From positions 4,201,260-4,265,259 of the forward strand of contig CM024178.1 of assembly GCA_013433145.1 (NCBI GenBank): a stretch of DNA of 64,000 bases. The letters run 5' to 3'. The notes below the pieces were generated by a model, which worked only from the letters and a program-made list of their open reading frames with translations, did not search any database and was not told where the DNA came from. This document shows, piece by piece, positions 13,401-25,655 of this stretch (the stretch's first letter is position 1; each line of letters starts with the position of its first letter). The DNA comes from Ascaris suum (lineage: Eukaryota > Nematoda > Chromadorea > Rhabditida > Ascarididae). Position numbers and translations under genes: made by a program.

Positions 13401-16400
13401 CTAGTAGTCCAGTTTTTCTCCAACTGTTCTCCAACTATCAGGTAGGTCAAAAATATTGGCTATTTCTTCTCGCGTTTTCCAACTTCTCAGTCGCTCTTTT
13501 AATTGTCGTTGATGTATTTCTAAAAGGCTGCAAGAGTCGCTTTGCGGGTGGAAATTTTCCACCATCAAACTTTGGTGTGCATGTAGGGAGGATAAAAGGG
13601 GGAAAATTCTAGTAAAAGACCGTATGATTTAACCTGAAAAGTTTAGAACTTTCAAAAAAGTTTTATTTGAAACCTAATGGTACAATTTCAAGCCATTAAA
13701 TACTCGCTAATTTTGATATTTCGTTTAGTGTTTGATGCGACAAGGACGTGAGGCAGTTCAGACGAACCTGCAGGTGCCCATCGTTGAGAGCGCTCTACCG
13801 TCTCCAGCGCAAATCAACTTTGTTTTGCTAATGCGTATCGCAAACGTTGGCCATCCCTCAACAAAGAGTATCGGCAAGTTTTTTCCGAAGCTTCATTCCC
13901 TTTTTCACTTTCGTGGAAAATGCTCCTGAAGAAAGTGAGTGGAAAAACGCGCCAGAGTAGCTGGCACGACCTGTGCTTTTTAGCCTTGTTCATCAAATCA
14001 GCCAACTTCAGGCTTGGTAGTATTAAAACTCTTCTACAACAGGTTCACTTTTTACGGTTCCATTAATGTAAAATGTAAAATGCAGCGTGATTAATTGCAA
14101 CATTGTATAAATTTTCTGATATTTTTAAATGAAACTTTTATGACGTTTAAACACTTTCGGACTTGATCATCTTTACTAGGAAAGACGGTGTGAGGGGAGG
14201 GGAATTTTGCGGAGTACAATATAGTTGTCATATCCCTCAACTTTAGCCTCAGCGATTCCCAAATTGAAAAGACGAGTCGACATGTCCAGACATACGTACA
14301 GGTACGGCTCGCTGTAAAGCGCTGTGCAAATACGGATTTTCAAGATCGCCTGGAAGATTTTTGGGAAAGAAATTGCAGGAAATTTATTGCTGATTCAAAT
14401 ATCTGTTTAAAATTCAACTAACAGAAATTCTGCTTAAGAAAATAGTTTTCATTTAAAAATTACAAATTCTTTCAGATTTGACACACAGTCGCACTTCAGC
14501 AATAGTGAGTCGCCGTTTGAATCGTCTCGGTCAGAATGACGTCGATTCCTATAAAATCCGTGCGAAGCCTTTGAGTCCGATTCATGAAACCGCCATGCAA
14601 CGTTTTATGGCCGCCCAGAAGTGGGTTATTCATGCTGGATTACTGTAGAAGTTTTATGATAATATTCAAAGAGCAAAAGAGATAGTGTTATGCTCAAAGT
14701 TTTAATGTGCTATCGGTTACACGTGTTTATTGACAGCTATAATGACCACCTAGAGCCAACCAAAAAAAGAATAACTGCCAACCGGTGAGACTTTCTCGAT
14801 CGTTTCGGCTCATAGGTAGGCCTTATAGTTCATTAAATGCCCGATCGATAGGAAACAATATCATGGGTCGCGTCGATTGTAAATCAGGAGATCAGATAAA
14901 GAAGAGTTGATGAATTGAATAATTATCGTTGCTGTAATTTAAGGTTGTTGCGTCGAAGATTATTTTTGTATTCACCATCACTCTCATTTACAAGTATAAA
15001 ATTAATTACAAATTGTGCTAAGGATATATAAGCACTATTTAGAAATAATAATAAACCAAATATAATGTATAGTTTTAGTCTCTTTTTGTTTTTTGTCATT
15101 TATTTGTCTTATTTATTAAATACTCTTTAGATTCATAATAATTTTTTGTTATAGGAGTTTTTTTTTTCAGACTCGACATTAAGCTGCGCTATGAGGAAAT
15201 TTTCAATGAAGACTCCTTGCGGCGAATTCAAGACTTCAGAAATGGACAAACCGCACAAAAGAATCTCGTTACAAAGGTGATCTTGATTGTTTACCCATTG
15301 ATTGCTGATGCGTCTTAATGTCAGATGTCACCTAGTTGCAGTTTCTTTGTAAAAATCTCGACGTATTGGACCGCAGTAGTGACCATTAGAAAACGCCTTC
15401 TTCACCTTATCAGCTTCTCTTCCCCTCTCCTCCCCACCACTCATTAACACCTTCCCCTCCCCTCCTTTATCGTAAAAGGCAGTGTATTGGCGTGAAATAT
15501 CTGTTTATTTGACATACCTAACAGTTGCCGGATGTTTCATAATGTTGTACTCGATGTTATGAATATTTAATTCTAATTTTACAGGGATCACTGAAGAGGT
15601 TTATATTTCATCAAGAACTCGAAGCTTATAAGAAGTTACGCAACGAAAGTAAGGCGTCGAAACTGTTGAAAGCTGTCTTCAAGGCGATAACTACAGAGCA
15701 TAGGTGGGAGTTGCTTTCTAGCGTCTAGCTGAAGGTTTACGGAGAACTGATAAATTACCATCATCGCCAATTACTAAGCAATTTTTTGTGTTTTATTTTT
15801 CTGGCCACCTGTTCTATCTATAAAAAGTAGCTTTCTAAGTACAACCCAAGGGTTTAAAACCTTCACTATACAAGGGTTTAAACCTTCACGTGCCGCCTAC
15901 CGTATTTCTCTTCAAGTGAAATATTGGAAAAGAAAATATGCATCATCGATTTTTTCCATCGCTGAAAGCCTCATATTAAATACGGCTTTATTAATAAATA
16001 TTTTGAATTTCAAGATGATTTTTATTGATTTTCAATCACTTCGAAGTGTTCGGCAAATAGGAATTGAATTTTTTGAAATAGCTGGGTGAGTTTTTCTTTC
16101 TCGAAAGATATATTTCAGTTACTTCCATTCTACCTTCGAAAAGTCGTTACTGTGCGATAATGTTGCTTAGCAGTTTCAGGATTTTTCCAAGTTTCGGCGA
16201 GGTGCATTTCTTCGAGTTTTTCCTTCAAAACACTCAGCCCGAGCCGATAAACGTTATCGTTGAGATAACCGAACCAACACTGAGGTGAGACAGAGCTTTT
16301 AAATCAAAGGTTTTCTTTTCTTTCCATGCTCATTAATTTTTGGCCTTTGTATATTTCTTTGCTTTATACCGATCGGCGTTTGGCTCATAACAAGAATTTT

Positions 16401-19400
16401 CTTACAGTAATACACCTTTTATCACTTGCTACGGCCATAAAGCATTCATATCTTAACTCCTTATCTCTCTAAGCACCAATTTCAATTCTAAAAAAAACGT
16501 TGTGAAATGACCTTATGATAGTGAGTGATGTCAAGAGTGATAAGAGCGAATCATAATCGTTCCAATCGCATCAAGAGTCCAAGTAAACATTTTTGGAAAA
16601 CTCACGCAGTCAATAAGCATGAACGTTTCATTTTAATTATTATTTTTTCAGTCTTCTCTAATGGTCTCCGAAATAATTAGCCTCATTTAAACTATTAGCG
16701 TTCTCCATTTCACTTTAAAGTTTAGTCGAATCTGAGTCGCATTTCGCTTAACAGTTGAATGGGCTTTGTGCCAGTGGAGTCGCGTTTTACTACTACTTAT
16801 TCAGTAGGGAAAGGATTTTTTTTTTGAGAAAGTTACAGGAGTGATCCGATCACTTAAAACATGAGTGCATTATTAGCACTAAAATTGGTCCGAAGAACAT
16901 GATCGGAAAAGCGCATATCGTGCCATTTGCTCTAAATCGCCTCTCCGTGGCACCTCTCGCTCTTCCACTTATTCCGTTGTGATTACAAGTTTGTCTACGA
17001 CCGCTAGCTGCTATATTTTTCACTTCTATGCAGTGATTTCCTTGCCATTTATGTTGTATCAATTAACTTACTGTTTAGAAAAACTGTTATATTGAAAGCT
17101 TTATGTGCATTGTTCCCATAATTAGCTGCAATCGTTTAAAATTGCTTCGATGTTGTTTTCAGTGTTGTATTGGACAATGAAGCTTGGGATTTCTTCAAGC
17201 GATCCAATGATATTCATTCACCGATTGAAAGAGATCTCTTCAACGTTACAACGGGTGTTGATGGCGACCGTGAAGTGCGCATTTTCCTTAAGGCAATGGA
17301 AGCCGTTTTTGTGCCTTTTAAATACGACGCTTTCATTCTTTCAAAAGAACGTAAAAACAGTCAAGTTAAGGTGAGTATCTACATGCATATTCCTCTTGAA
17401 TTCTCACATCAGTTCGTCTTTAATTCATTGATTCGAGTTTGATTCAGCACATTTCCAAGGAAATATAGTGAATTTTAGCCATTGTTCAAAGATCAGTGAA
17501 AACTTTGTCCGCGGACGAAGACAAACCCGCGGTCTTTGACCTACAGGGGAAATGCTGCAATAGTGAGCCATCGTGGATGCCTTTGACAGCTTTCAAACAA
17601 CGGCTGTCGTCTAATCGTGAGCGAAACTAAAATAATTGCTTATATCATGTGGTGCTAGCCATTGATGAATGTTTTCATTGTGTGACATGCTGTAATGACG
17701 CGTTTCCCTAAACGCAGGGCCTTAATGGAGAGAGTTTCTCGGTAGTCCTTTCCTGCCTTCATTTGCAGCCGTCTAGATAGATGACTCGATGAAGAGGAAG
17801 GGAGGTCACTGATGAAGTAAAATTTTGTTGCAGCAAAATGAAAGGTGCGGTTATGAAATGGTTGCACCATTGAACATTCCAGAACCCTATGCTGTTCAGG
17901 CAGCTGCGATGCTCGACTTTGAAACCTTGGAAGCATGCCAGGTTGCAAATGAGTACTTTTGGTAAATACATTTGCTTTTGGCAAATTGCGAAAGGTGAAT
18001 TATCCAGTTGGTTAATTCGTCGCAAGCAACTCCCTTATTGCATGCCCATACGCCACTCGGGATATATCGAGTAATTGCTTTTTTTCGGTTGTTCTTCTCT
18101 AACTGCCAATGATTTCCAGCGGAATGGAGCACGCATGTTTTTTGAATAATTAAGGACCAACCTCTTGTGCACAGTGTTGTTGCGGTGGATGCAACTTGTC
18201 ACCAAAATTGCTCATGTGCTGATTGTACTTTACGTTTTGCAATTGTCCACGGTATTGTACCATATTGCGCCAGGTTTCTGCAGATCCACGGTATTGTACC
18301 ATATCAAGTCTATTGTACTGGACATTTTGCAGTTTGGTACGTAATTCCTACATGAGAGCCACTCCTTAGGCACATTTTTGCAATACCAGGTTAACAAGTT
18401 TTGATGAAGAGCTATTTTTTACGATGCAAATGAATCGAGAAAGGTTCCTAAAATGTGCTGACTACAAATAAAAAGCCTGCGAATATATGTGAATGTTGCA
18501 AGATTTTATTTGTTTAATTGTTTGCTTTGTTAGCTGATGAAACTTTCTATGCTTATTTGGCATAATTGGAAGAAAAACAGATCTAGATTTACGCTGTTAC
18601 CTCCCCCTCCCTAGAACCCTGCCACCCTGTTCCCATCCCCCCTCCACCACAGTCTCATCCTCCTCCACCGTCATCTTCTTTACACTTAGTCAAATAGTGA
18701 CAAGCGCTAGAAAAGTTACCAACTTTATTTGTTAGACTGCCATTGTCTAGAATCGGCAATTGCTAACTGAGGCTGTTGCCGGCGACCGTCCTAATTCATT
18801 TTATGCAGTTTATGAATATATAACTAAAATTTTTTGAAAATTCAGGTTGTCTTCAAAAAATGTGACACGGGCGAACCGATCGCGATAATCGATTTGATTG
18901 CCGAAATTCGCGCAGATATTATTGATCAATCATTTCGCTTTATTCATGAGGCGGAGAAAAGATTTTCAAGAATTATCCACATTTCAGGAACTCGAGGTAA
19001 TTAATTCATATTTACATTTTTTTTAAAAAAATTCTCCGTATCGATTGGTCAATGCGATAACAGCATTTCTTTTCAAGATGTTTCATCGTTGTGGCATCAC
19101 TTACCAACCAGATTGATTGCCTTTGTAGTAAGGATCTCCGATATTGTGAAGAGTCAGCTCCACATTATGTGTCAGGAAGAGTCCATGATCTCTGAATTGC
19201 AAGCTATCAAGCGTTTATTATCGCTGAAATGTGCAATTCCAAGCGATTTCAAAATTACAAACTGTTTGAAAGTAAGAGTAACTAATCAACCTGTAAATAG
19301 AAGACGTTTCACTGTGCGTTTTTTTTTGAAATTCTCAAATTTTTCCATTAGTTTTTTAATCGCTTACAACGCATGTGCAGAATGTTCGCTAAGGTTAGTG

Positions 19401-22400
19401 AATTGCACAGAAGTAGCAAAAGTTACAGATACTTGAGAGTGGTGGATTGCATCACACGACTAAAAGAGAGGCAATTTCTGCACTTGAACATAAACAAGGA
19501 AATTTTGTGCAATTCCTCAGTTCACCTGTGAAAGCCGAACCTCTTGAACTGCTTCTTCACCTTACTTTCATCATATGGATCTAATCGCTTAACAAAGGTC
19601 AATTTTCAGACAATCGACCAGTGTTAAGCACTCGCTGTTCGGATGCATCAGCGTTGGTAACAATTAAAAATGGTTCCGATGGCTCTCAGGATCTCCTCAT
19701 TACGGTTGGATTTTTTTTTCAAAAGTCATTTCATTTAGTGGTACTTTACATTTAAACTTTAAAGTGATATTTTTATTCAAAATTCCATCGATTCTGAGCT
19801 ATTATGGTTGATAATTAATGAAATATTTTAAAGCTTTGTACTGTTAGGTTGTTTTCGGCGCTCATCGATTATCTTTCTCACGAAGAACATTCGTCAAGTT
19901 GTAAATGTTTTGTATGCATCTAATAATTGTTATTTAATCAACGTAATTTCATAAATTTAGTAATATTTTCGAGAAATTATGGCGATAAATTGCAACGGTA
20001 AAACATTGAGCAAAAAGTAGCGTTGATAATAAATTTCAAGCTGTCACAAAGGGCAAATTACGGTTGTTATCAGGACTGGTCTTATGTGCTACAGCATACA
20101 TTCTTTGTCACTGCTGTGCAAAATGACATCTTCACAGTATTGCAACTGAAATAAAACTGTAATGAATTTTCACAATACCTTATCTTTATTACTGAAAGAC
20201 CAAAAAAAGCCTCTGGAACCAAAGAACAAAAAGAGCGAAATATTTGGAATCGATTCAAGAGTAAAAAGCAGTAATGAGGAATGACTGCACCAGGCAACTC
20301 GCAATTCTCATTCATCAATCGCGTTATCTTCTCAACTTTTAATTGGCAATGAATATTGCATAAGAATTTCGTCACTTTTCAGTGTTATTCCGATACATCT
20401 GCATCATTGCGTTCATTTCTCATATTCCTTTACGGTGATAAATATGCATATCGATTAATTGCCGTATGGGCAGTTCATCTGCATTGTGCTCTCCCTATCA
20501 ATATCAATGCCATTCAAGCTCAACTTGTCAAATTCTCGCTTATACTCAAGTACAACATTTAGGATTTATCTTATATAGCTAATAGTTATTTTTATTTCCT
20601 TTTCTTTATTTTTTTAAAACATACAAACTAATTTCCGTGGATTTATTCTTAGTCTCGTTAGTTAAATTCCTTCAGTGATGTTTTATAAATCGTTTATCTT
20701 AATTATCCAACAAAAGCTTAGTTGATTTTGAGCCCACTTGATACATTGCACGTAGGATCGCAGGAGGTGGATGCTAGGGACCCAAGTGATCGAATTGGCG
20801 CAAATGTCCTCGATTGTGTTGGTAGCACTTTCCCATATGTGTCTAAGTATTTCTAGAATAGCGACTTCGTAAAAAGTTCTTGTATTTTCAAATTCGTGCA
20901 CCTTGATATATGTTTAAAGCTTTTCAGCCTTCCAAAATTTAGTGTACTTGAAGTATTACCTCAAAATTTATGAGGTGAATTTCTTCAGGACAGACAGCAA
21001 TGATCGTCTGGTACAATTGTTCTCGCCCTCATCGCAAATCGTTTTCACTCCCTCTCAACCGTTTCTCACTTCAGATGCACGTCTACATGAGATTACTGCT
21101 CATTTCACACCTTATTCTACAGGTATTTTATGCATCAATTGTTTATTCTGTTCATAATAATGTTCTGGATGACGACCGATATCTGTCATTGAAAGTGTGG
21201 AACTCAAAAACTTTGAAAAAATCTGAACAGCACTGCCATTATGTAATTTCTTGTTGAAATCATCTGTCCACCTTTAGACTTAAGAAAAAGAAATTGTATC
21301 ACATCAATATTTGAAATCAGTCCAGTAATTTTTAAAGAATTTCTCTAGAAAGATCCAAATATTGCATAGCCACATCTATTTTATTCGAGTTTGTGGCCGA
21401 ATTTTCAAGCATGAAATTCCAAAATATTTCAGTTAATATTATTTCTTGAATATATTTAGTACAACATGTTATAAATAAATTTCAGGCGAAAAGGCGTTTT
21501 TGATCGCTGCCGTCGATACGCGATCACATCAACTGCTGAAGCAGTGGATTCTCTTGGCGAACGTTGAGCCACCAAATATTGTCAAGAGTTTCCATATTGA
21601 CATACATCTAAATTGCACCGAAACGAAGGTATTCTTAGTTGTATTATGAGGTCATAAGATATCGTCAAATTCAAATATTTTAAAACTTCGATTGTTGACA
21701 TAACCTTTTATCATTTATTCTTCATGAGCTACGATTTGTTCATAGAAAAATAAAAATGAATGCTATCAACAAACGAGGATTCTCAAGTCATATAAAAAGA
21801 AAACAGTTTTGTCGCTTGGTGGATCCTCTCTTTTGAATTGCTCAAAAGCAAATTGATAGTCGAAAAGGTTGTTTCGTTCAAAAATGGATTTCCAATCCGG
21901 GTTAATCTATTCCTTTACTCTGGGTTAATTTTAAGACCTACTAAAATGGTCATCTGAAGTAACGAGGGGAGGAAGGAGACATTGAATGTCGAATCTTCCG
22001 CAGTGATTGTTTGCTTAGACAGCCAAATGAACATGCGTAGAAAAGATACGAGATTTTGAAGTTAGCATTTTGGCTGGCTGTAAGCAACGGTGTTGAAGTT
22101 TATAGCGCATTGTGCAGATCTGTTCGGCAAGATAGTCGCCTTATAGATATGAAATTGATAATTTCTAAAAGATTTGCGTCTGACTACCGCCAAATTTTTG
22201 CGAGAAATATTTTAACGAGTGTAGATTTCAAAATAAATGGTGATTTCACCACCCGGCACTATATGCGTTTTTTGCAATTTACTGCAACAGGTTAGCCGAT
22301 TTTGCAGCTATAAAAAGTTGAGTGCAGTAGCACTAGATTCGATGACGTGTTTTTTTATTTTTTTGAAGAGACTCAACTATTCCATAAGGCGTCAGCAAAA

Positions 22401-25400
22401 AACTCGAGTTGAGGCTTGTCGAATACACCACAGTAAAGAAACTAATTTGCATATTTTTATGCATATTTGCTTAATATGAATGCATGTGTCTGTTGATCTG
22501 TACGTTTAGCAGTTTCAATTTAAGAGCCACCAAATTTGGAGTTAATTTGGTATATAATTACTCCCCATGCCGTTAGACGTTGACGTGTATGTGACTTTCG
22601 AAGAGACTTATGCACAGTTAGTGATGCCAAAAATTGTATTCATTTATTTTTGTCAGATTCTCATTTTTGTGTACAATCACTTGCCCAACTAAGATAGGAA
22701 TTCTTCCACACATTTTCTTAGTATAATTGAGTAATGCAAACAGATATATAGTATCATTTTCTCTTTTATAATTATTTGATAATTTGCCACAGCCGCTGAC
22801 TTTCTGTGATAAAACTGATGTGGATTAATTCCACATATTTATGCTTATTCAGACATGTAATTGTTTTCGAGTACTATCAACACTGTTGTAAACTATGACG
22901 ATTACGTTGTAGGAAAATAGTACGTATGGTTAATTGGTGAATAGTACGTATAAGCAACTCATTCGATGTGAAGTTGCACCATGCCACACTTGTCATTGTG
23001 TTATTGGGGGGGGGGGGGGGGGGTGGTGGAAGTGAGACTAGATCGAGTAGAGGGCGGTTGAAACAGGTGACCTTGTATTTGAACGCTATATTCTATGGAT
23101 TTACTCTACTAGCTTCAGTGTGCCATAATCCTCTCCCGCTAGTACGTGAATGGGGATTGGAGCGCTTAGATGTGCGCGGCGGCGAGAATAAAGATGATTG
23201 CATTGTTTCGCGAATCAGAACAAAATCGTCCAATTCGCACTAGCCTTGCTCGACCAAAATAGATAATATTACACTTCATATGCAGTTGGGTAGACTATTT
23301 CGGGGGCAGTGGGGAGGGAATAGAAAACATGAAAGAAGGGCTATCTGACAAAAAATTCGCACGTTTTATGGCATCACTGAGTTTCATTGACTTGATCACT
23401 TAGAAAAGAACTGTGGATAAGAGATTTTATTGCGTTAACATCGTCTTCTTTTGAAAAAACCCCAGAAGGAGCGGAAACAAACCTAATAAAATGAAGAAAC
23501 TAAGGCTAAGCAGATAAGTTTAAGCCATAAGTTATAAATTGTTTGCTTTCAGACGATCCACTTCGAATTTCTGCTACTATTTCATCTGCAGTAGGCGGAA
23601 GCGTACTTGATTTCTGAGTCAAACGAAAGGTTTATCCTCTCCACTCCTTCTCCTGTCTCCGAATGAACGCTCGTTGGATAGTTGACTTACCTGGGTGTAG
23701 GCAAATCTTAGAAAATGGTCCTCAGTTCATTTACGATTAATCGTGTGCCTTATGAGTTTATACATTGAAAGCAGCATGAATTTTCAAGTCAAGTTTATTC
23801 TGCTATCGGTTGATATGACTCAGAAATGAGCTTTCTTGGTTCAGGGATGTGCAGACGAAGCGAAAAGTTTGGGAGAAAGCATATTGTTAGACATTTTATT
23901 ACCATTTCTGAAAATTTCGAGTGGTCACTAGGTTCAATGTGAATTATTCAACAATCCTTCCCTACCGTCCGATCGATGAGTTAAATGCGGCAGGTAACTT
24001 TGCTCTTTCCAAGCATTCGTCTTGCCCATATCTGATTTCTTTTCGTAACTACCTGTTAATCCGCTCTGACTGGTCGTTCAGTTTATATTCCAGGTTGAAT
24101 GCAAATAAGTTTTATAGTCTTTTGGTTGAAATACCCATGGGAAGCATCTGCTTCCGGTAATTTTTAGCAGTTCTTGAACAATATTTCGCTGCGCATCAAC
24201 TAATGCGAAATTCAAATGATTGCAGATGATAACGCTCAATAATGAATACAATATTGCGCGCACGTATCGTATAATCTCCTCTCGTCCTGAGCTTGTACGT
24301 GTCAATGACGAGATTGTTTGCTTAGAGGCAAGGAGTTCAGTGGACGTTTCTATAACTTTTTTGCCCCTCACCAGACCACTTTCTGTCGAGGTAACAGTTA
24401 TCATTGTTATTATTTTTTATAATACGCTTATTATGAGTTGCTTACAAACAGCCTACCACGTAGCTTAGAAAGAAGTCCATGGACAGTAGGTTTTCACAAA
24501 TTTTTTTTATTGCTTGACAGCTAAAATCATCAATAATTTTATTCGAGAAGAGAGGCTGTTTTTCCTTGGGGGCTCTGTTCGAGATAATATGATATATCAG
24601 TCTCTTGCCTATGCAGGATTTAGTCGCTAAAGGATTCGAAGAGCGTGTTTAATAATTAAAATTTTCTAAAAACTTGAGTTCCTCTTCATTCCAGAATAAG
24701 TTATGAACGTTTCCTAATGTACTTCCAGAAAACATCAATTTCAGTTGAAGTTTCTTTCGAATTCATAAATGAAGTTTCGAACTCATTACTGAGCAGAAGT
24801 TTTCATGCGACTTTGCAGATTTACATTTGGAACGTGTAACAGCAGGTCTAAGCGTATCCGTGTAGAGGTTTTCTCTGTTCGATAGTGTATGCAGTTGAAG
24901 CTAAAGTTATGAAAATCGGTGGTGTGTCAACCTACCGTAGGTTGTTTCGGTGACCAGTCGATTTCGAAAAAAGTTCTGACATTTGAAGGAAGGTGTTTTG
25001 CTATTCCTTTGGTTACAAAACGCGGAAAGACGAATCAAAATATGGGCGCGACGAGCGGATTTCCTTTTACGTGCGATAATATCATCTCATTTTTTAAAAG
25101 GCGAGGCGCCAACAAGGTCTATTGAAAAATAGAAGCTTTGATAAAAAGCTTGAAAAGAAAGCGCCAAAGAAGCAAGCACAATCCGCTTGCCTTCGCATCC
25201 CGCTCATCCCACCACCCACTTTCAAAAGCCATTAATAAAGTGCAAAATAAGGCAACCGGATTTGAGCTGAAGCGACCAACAATGACGAATGGCTAATGAT
25301 AAATGCAAAATTTTTGCCAGATTTAAGTGTTTGTAGCTGTCTTCGAAGTTCATGTAGCGATATGAAATATAGTATTCGAGGCTATCCTGTGATGCGCATT

Positions 25401-25655
25401 GTAGCAGCCAATTTTCGTAACCTCAGCCTTGGTGGGGCTGGAATTAAAACAACGAATTTGTTCACTAGCGCAGAACAAATTTGCGTAAACGCTGAAAAAA
25501 TAAATTCTCAAAATTTGAATAGTCGCTTCTTTTACTTGACTTCATGTATTTAAAGAGCGCATAAATTTCAGGTGGTTTTATTCATATCGAATGCGGAAAA
25601 TGATCTCCAAGAAGAGGCTTATTTACTCAGTGTTAATTATTACAGTGATGATTAA
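411..25655 (+). CDS. nphp-4: Nephrocystin-4 (NPHP4), 23 exons, 5' end outside the window
   Basis: Nephrocystin-4 is a structural protein of the ciliary transition zone, where it works with nephrocystin-1 to control entry of proteins into the cilium; in nematodes cilia occur only on sensory neurons. I built 23 exons from homology, splice sites and reading phase. They join without a frame break into 991 residues ending in TAA at 25653. Matches to vertebrate NPHP4 as I recall it run in order along the protein: IGIHNGFTYV (human VGVHNGLGFV), DPLFAVIF (HPAFAVIF), DVWDADSLL (DVWDGDSLL), RQGREAVQ (RQGRPAVQ), ANVGHP (identical), ITTEH (identical), EVHFFEFFLQN (AEFFEFVLKN), RCSD (identical), RPELVRV (HPELLRF) and NDLQEEAYLLSV (near the C-terminus). 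Human NPHP4 has 1426 residues and the first visible exon aligns near residue 290, so the N-terminal part lies to the left. Family identity is secure. Exact borders of the least conserved exons (3 to 8) are less certain. Confidence 0.93.
953..3911. other. nphp-4 introns 2 and 3: nothing further recognised
   Basis: Apart from exon 3 (2291-2393), these bases hold only short chance open frames. I see no repeat array, RNA gene or protein similarity. Confidence 0.5.
4427..8090. other. nphp-4 intron 5 (3.7 kb): nothing recognised
   Basis: This is the longest intron inferred for the gene. I found no exon with matching phase and family similarity and no mobile-element protein. A purine-rich G/A tract lies at about 6280-6296. 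TACAAAAACATTC occurs twice in about 7331-7410, and ATGCAAAT and ATTTTGCAT lie close together at 7693-7708. An antisense or nested gene cannot be excluded. Confidence 0.45.
8091..9934 (+). other. nphp-4: nphp-4 exons 6-7, linker region (residues 192-258)
   Basis: Exon 6 is 8091-8202, between acceptor CGTTTTTCAG and donor GTAGGT. Its first G completes the AG left by exon 5. It encodes SSIPHATFTKLMQTNFTPIF; the NFTPI part resembles human LPFTPLHAPI. Exon 7 is 9848-9934, between TTTTCAG and GTTTGT, phase 0 at both ends, and contains FHDELLSFPTDYIRT. This part of the family is poorly conserved, so the assignment rests on good splice signals, correct phase and weak similarity. Confidence 0.6.
11415..16284 (+). 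other. nphp-4: nphp-4 exons 8-15, central conserved part (residues 259-610)
   Basis: Exons are 11415-11542, 11719-11827, 12339-12542, 13729-13867, 14476-14620, 15171-15276, 15585-15703 and 16180-16284. Exon 8 is the weakest; it was chosen because only its donor at 11543 gives the phase exon 9 needs and yields VKVFILLVYH, like human KTVYFTFQFY. Exon 10 carries the NLAIDVWDADSLLPRG signature of the C2-like region. Exon 11 carries LMRQGREAVQ and RIANVGHP. Exons 12 to 14 encode a basic, helix-rich segment (RRIQDFRNGQ, ELEAYKKLRNESKASKLL) ending in AITTEH. Exon 15 carries FGEVHFFEFFLQNTQ, the start of the C-terminal beta-rich (MSP/Ig-like) region. From exon 9 on, homology and phase agree throughout. 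Confidence 0.85.
16906..16953. repeat. Inverted-repeat element related to the AAAAGCGCAT family
   Basis: Located in nphp-4 intron 15. It begins GAAAAGCGCATAT and is followed by an inverted pair GTGCCA (16920-16925) and TGGCAC (16948-16953). Both the AAAAGCGCAT core and the adjacent GTGCC recur in the stronger hairpin at 59142-59200, which suggests a decayed copy of one small non-autonomous element. Confidence 0.4.
18247..18304. repeat. Direct repeat, two 19-bp copies
   Basis: CCACGGTATTGTACCATAT occurs at 18247-18265 and again, identically, at 18286-18304, in nphp-4 intron 16. A partial third copy (CTATTGTACTGG) follows at about 18309. It looks like a small local duplication with no evident function. 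Confidence 0.75.
18599..18670. repeat. Pyrimidine-rich tract in nphp-4 intron 16
   Basis: About 70 bases of C/T-rich sequence with CCTCCCCCTCCC-like words, far richer in C than its surroundings. It is one of more than ten such tracts in the window on either strand. It lies 175 bases before exon 17 and is not the exon's own acceptor tract. Confidence 0.5.
21629..24225. other. nphp-4 intron 21 (2.6 kb): poly-G tract, otherwise nothing recognised
   Basis: The only striking feature is the G18 run at 23006-23023. A 91-codon open frame running through it (22968-23243) translates the G run as glycines and shows no family similarity, so I do not call it a gene. Confidence 0.5.
23006..23023 (+). repeat. 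Mononucleotide G18 tract
   Basis: Eighteen consecutive G residues followed by TGGTGG, inside nphp-4 intron 21. The G run lies on the coding strand, so the pre-mRNA would carry it and could form a G-quadruplex. In C. elegans such G tracts are known to be unstable when the DOG-1/FANCJ helicase is absent. Confidence 0.9.

Larger units (their letters stand above)
17163..25655 (+). other. nphp-4: nphp-4 exons 16-23, C-terminal beta-rich region (residues 611-991)
   Basis: Exons are 17163-17370, 18846-18996, 19610-19704, 20383-20549, 20989-21122, 21486-21628, 24226-24390 and 25572-25655. Recognisable anchors are LDNEAWDFFKRSNDIHSPIE (exon 16; human DSQEWRDFKGAAGLHTPVE), IIDQSFRFIHEAE (exon 17; human VVDQVFRFYHPE), TRCSDASALVTIKNG (exon 18; human VRCSDPNVICETQNVG), FLYGDKYAYRLIAVWAVHLH (exon 19; human IYSDRWLATPTQTWQVYLH), VDTRSHQLLKQWILL (exon 21; human VDCHQLVASWLV), SRPELVRV (exon 22) and NDLQEEAYLLSVNYYSDD before the stop (exon 23). 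The worm segment joining exons 17 and 18 is shorter than in human. All phases agree. This is the best supported part of the gene. Confidence 0.93.

Noticed and set aside
22968..23243. 91-codon frame with a glycine run
   Set aside because: It lies inside an nphp-4 intron, the glycines come from the G18 tract, and there is no other support.
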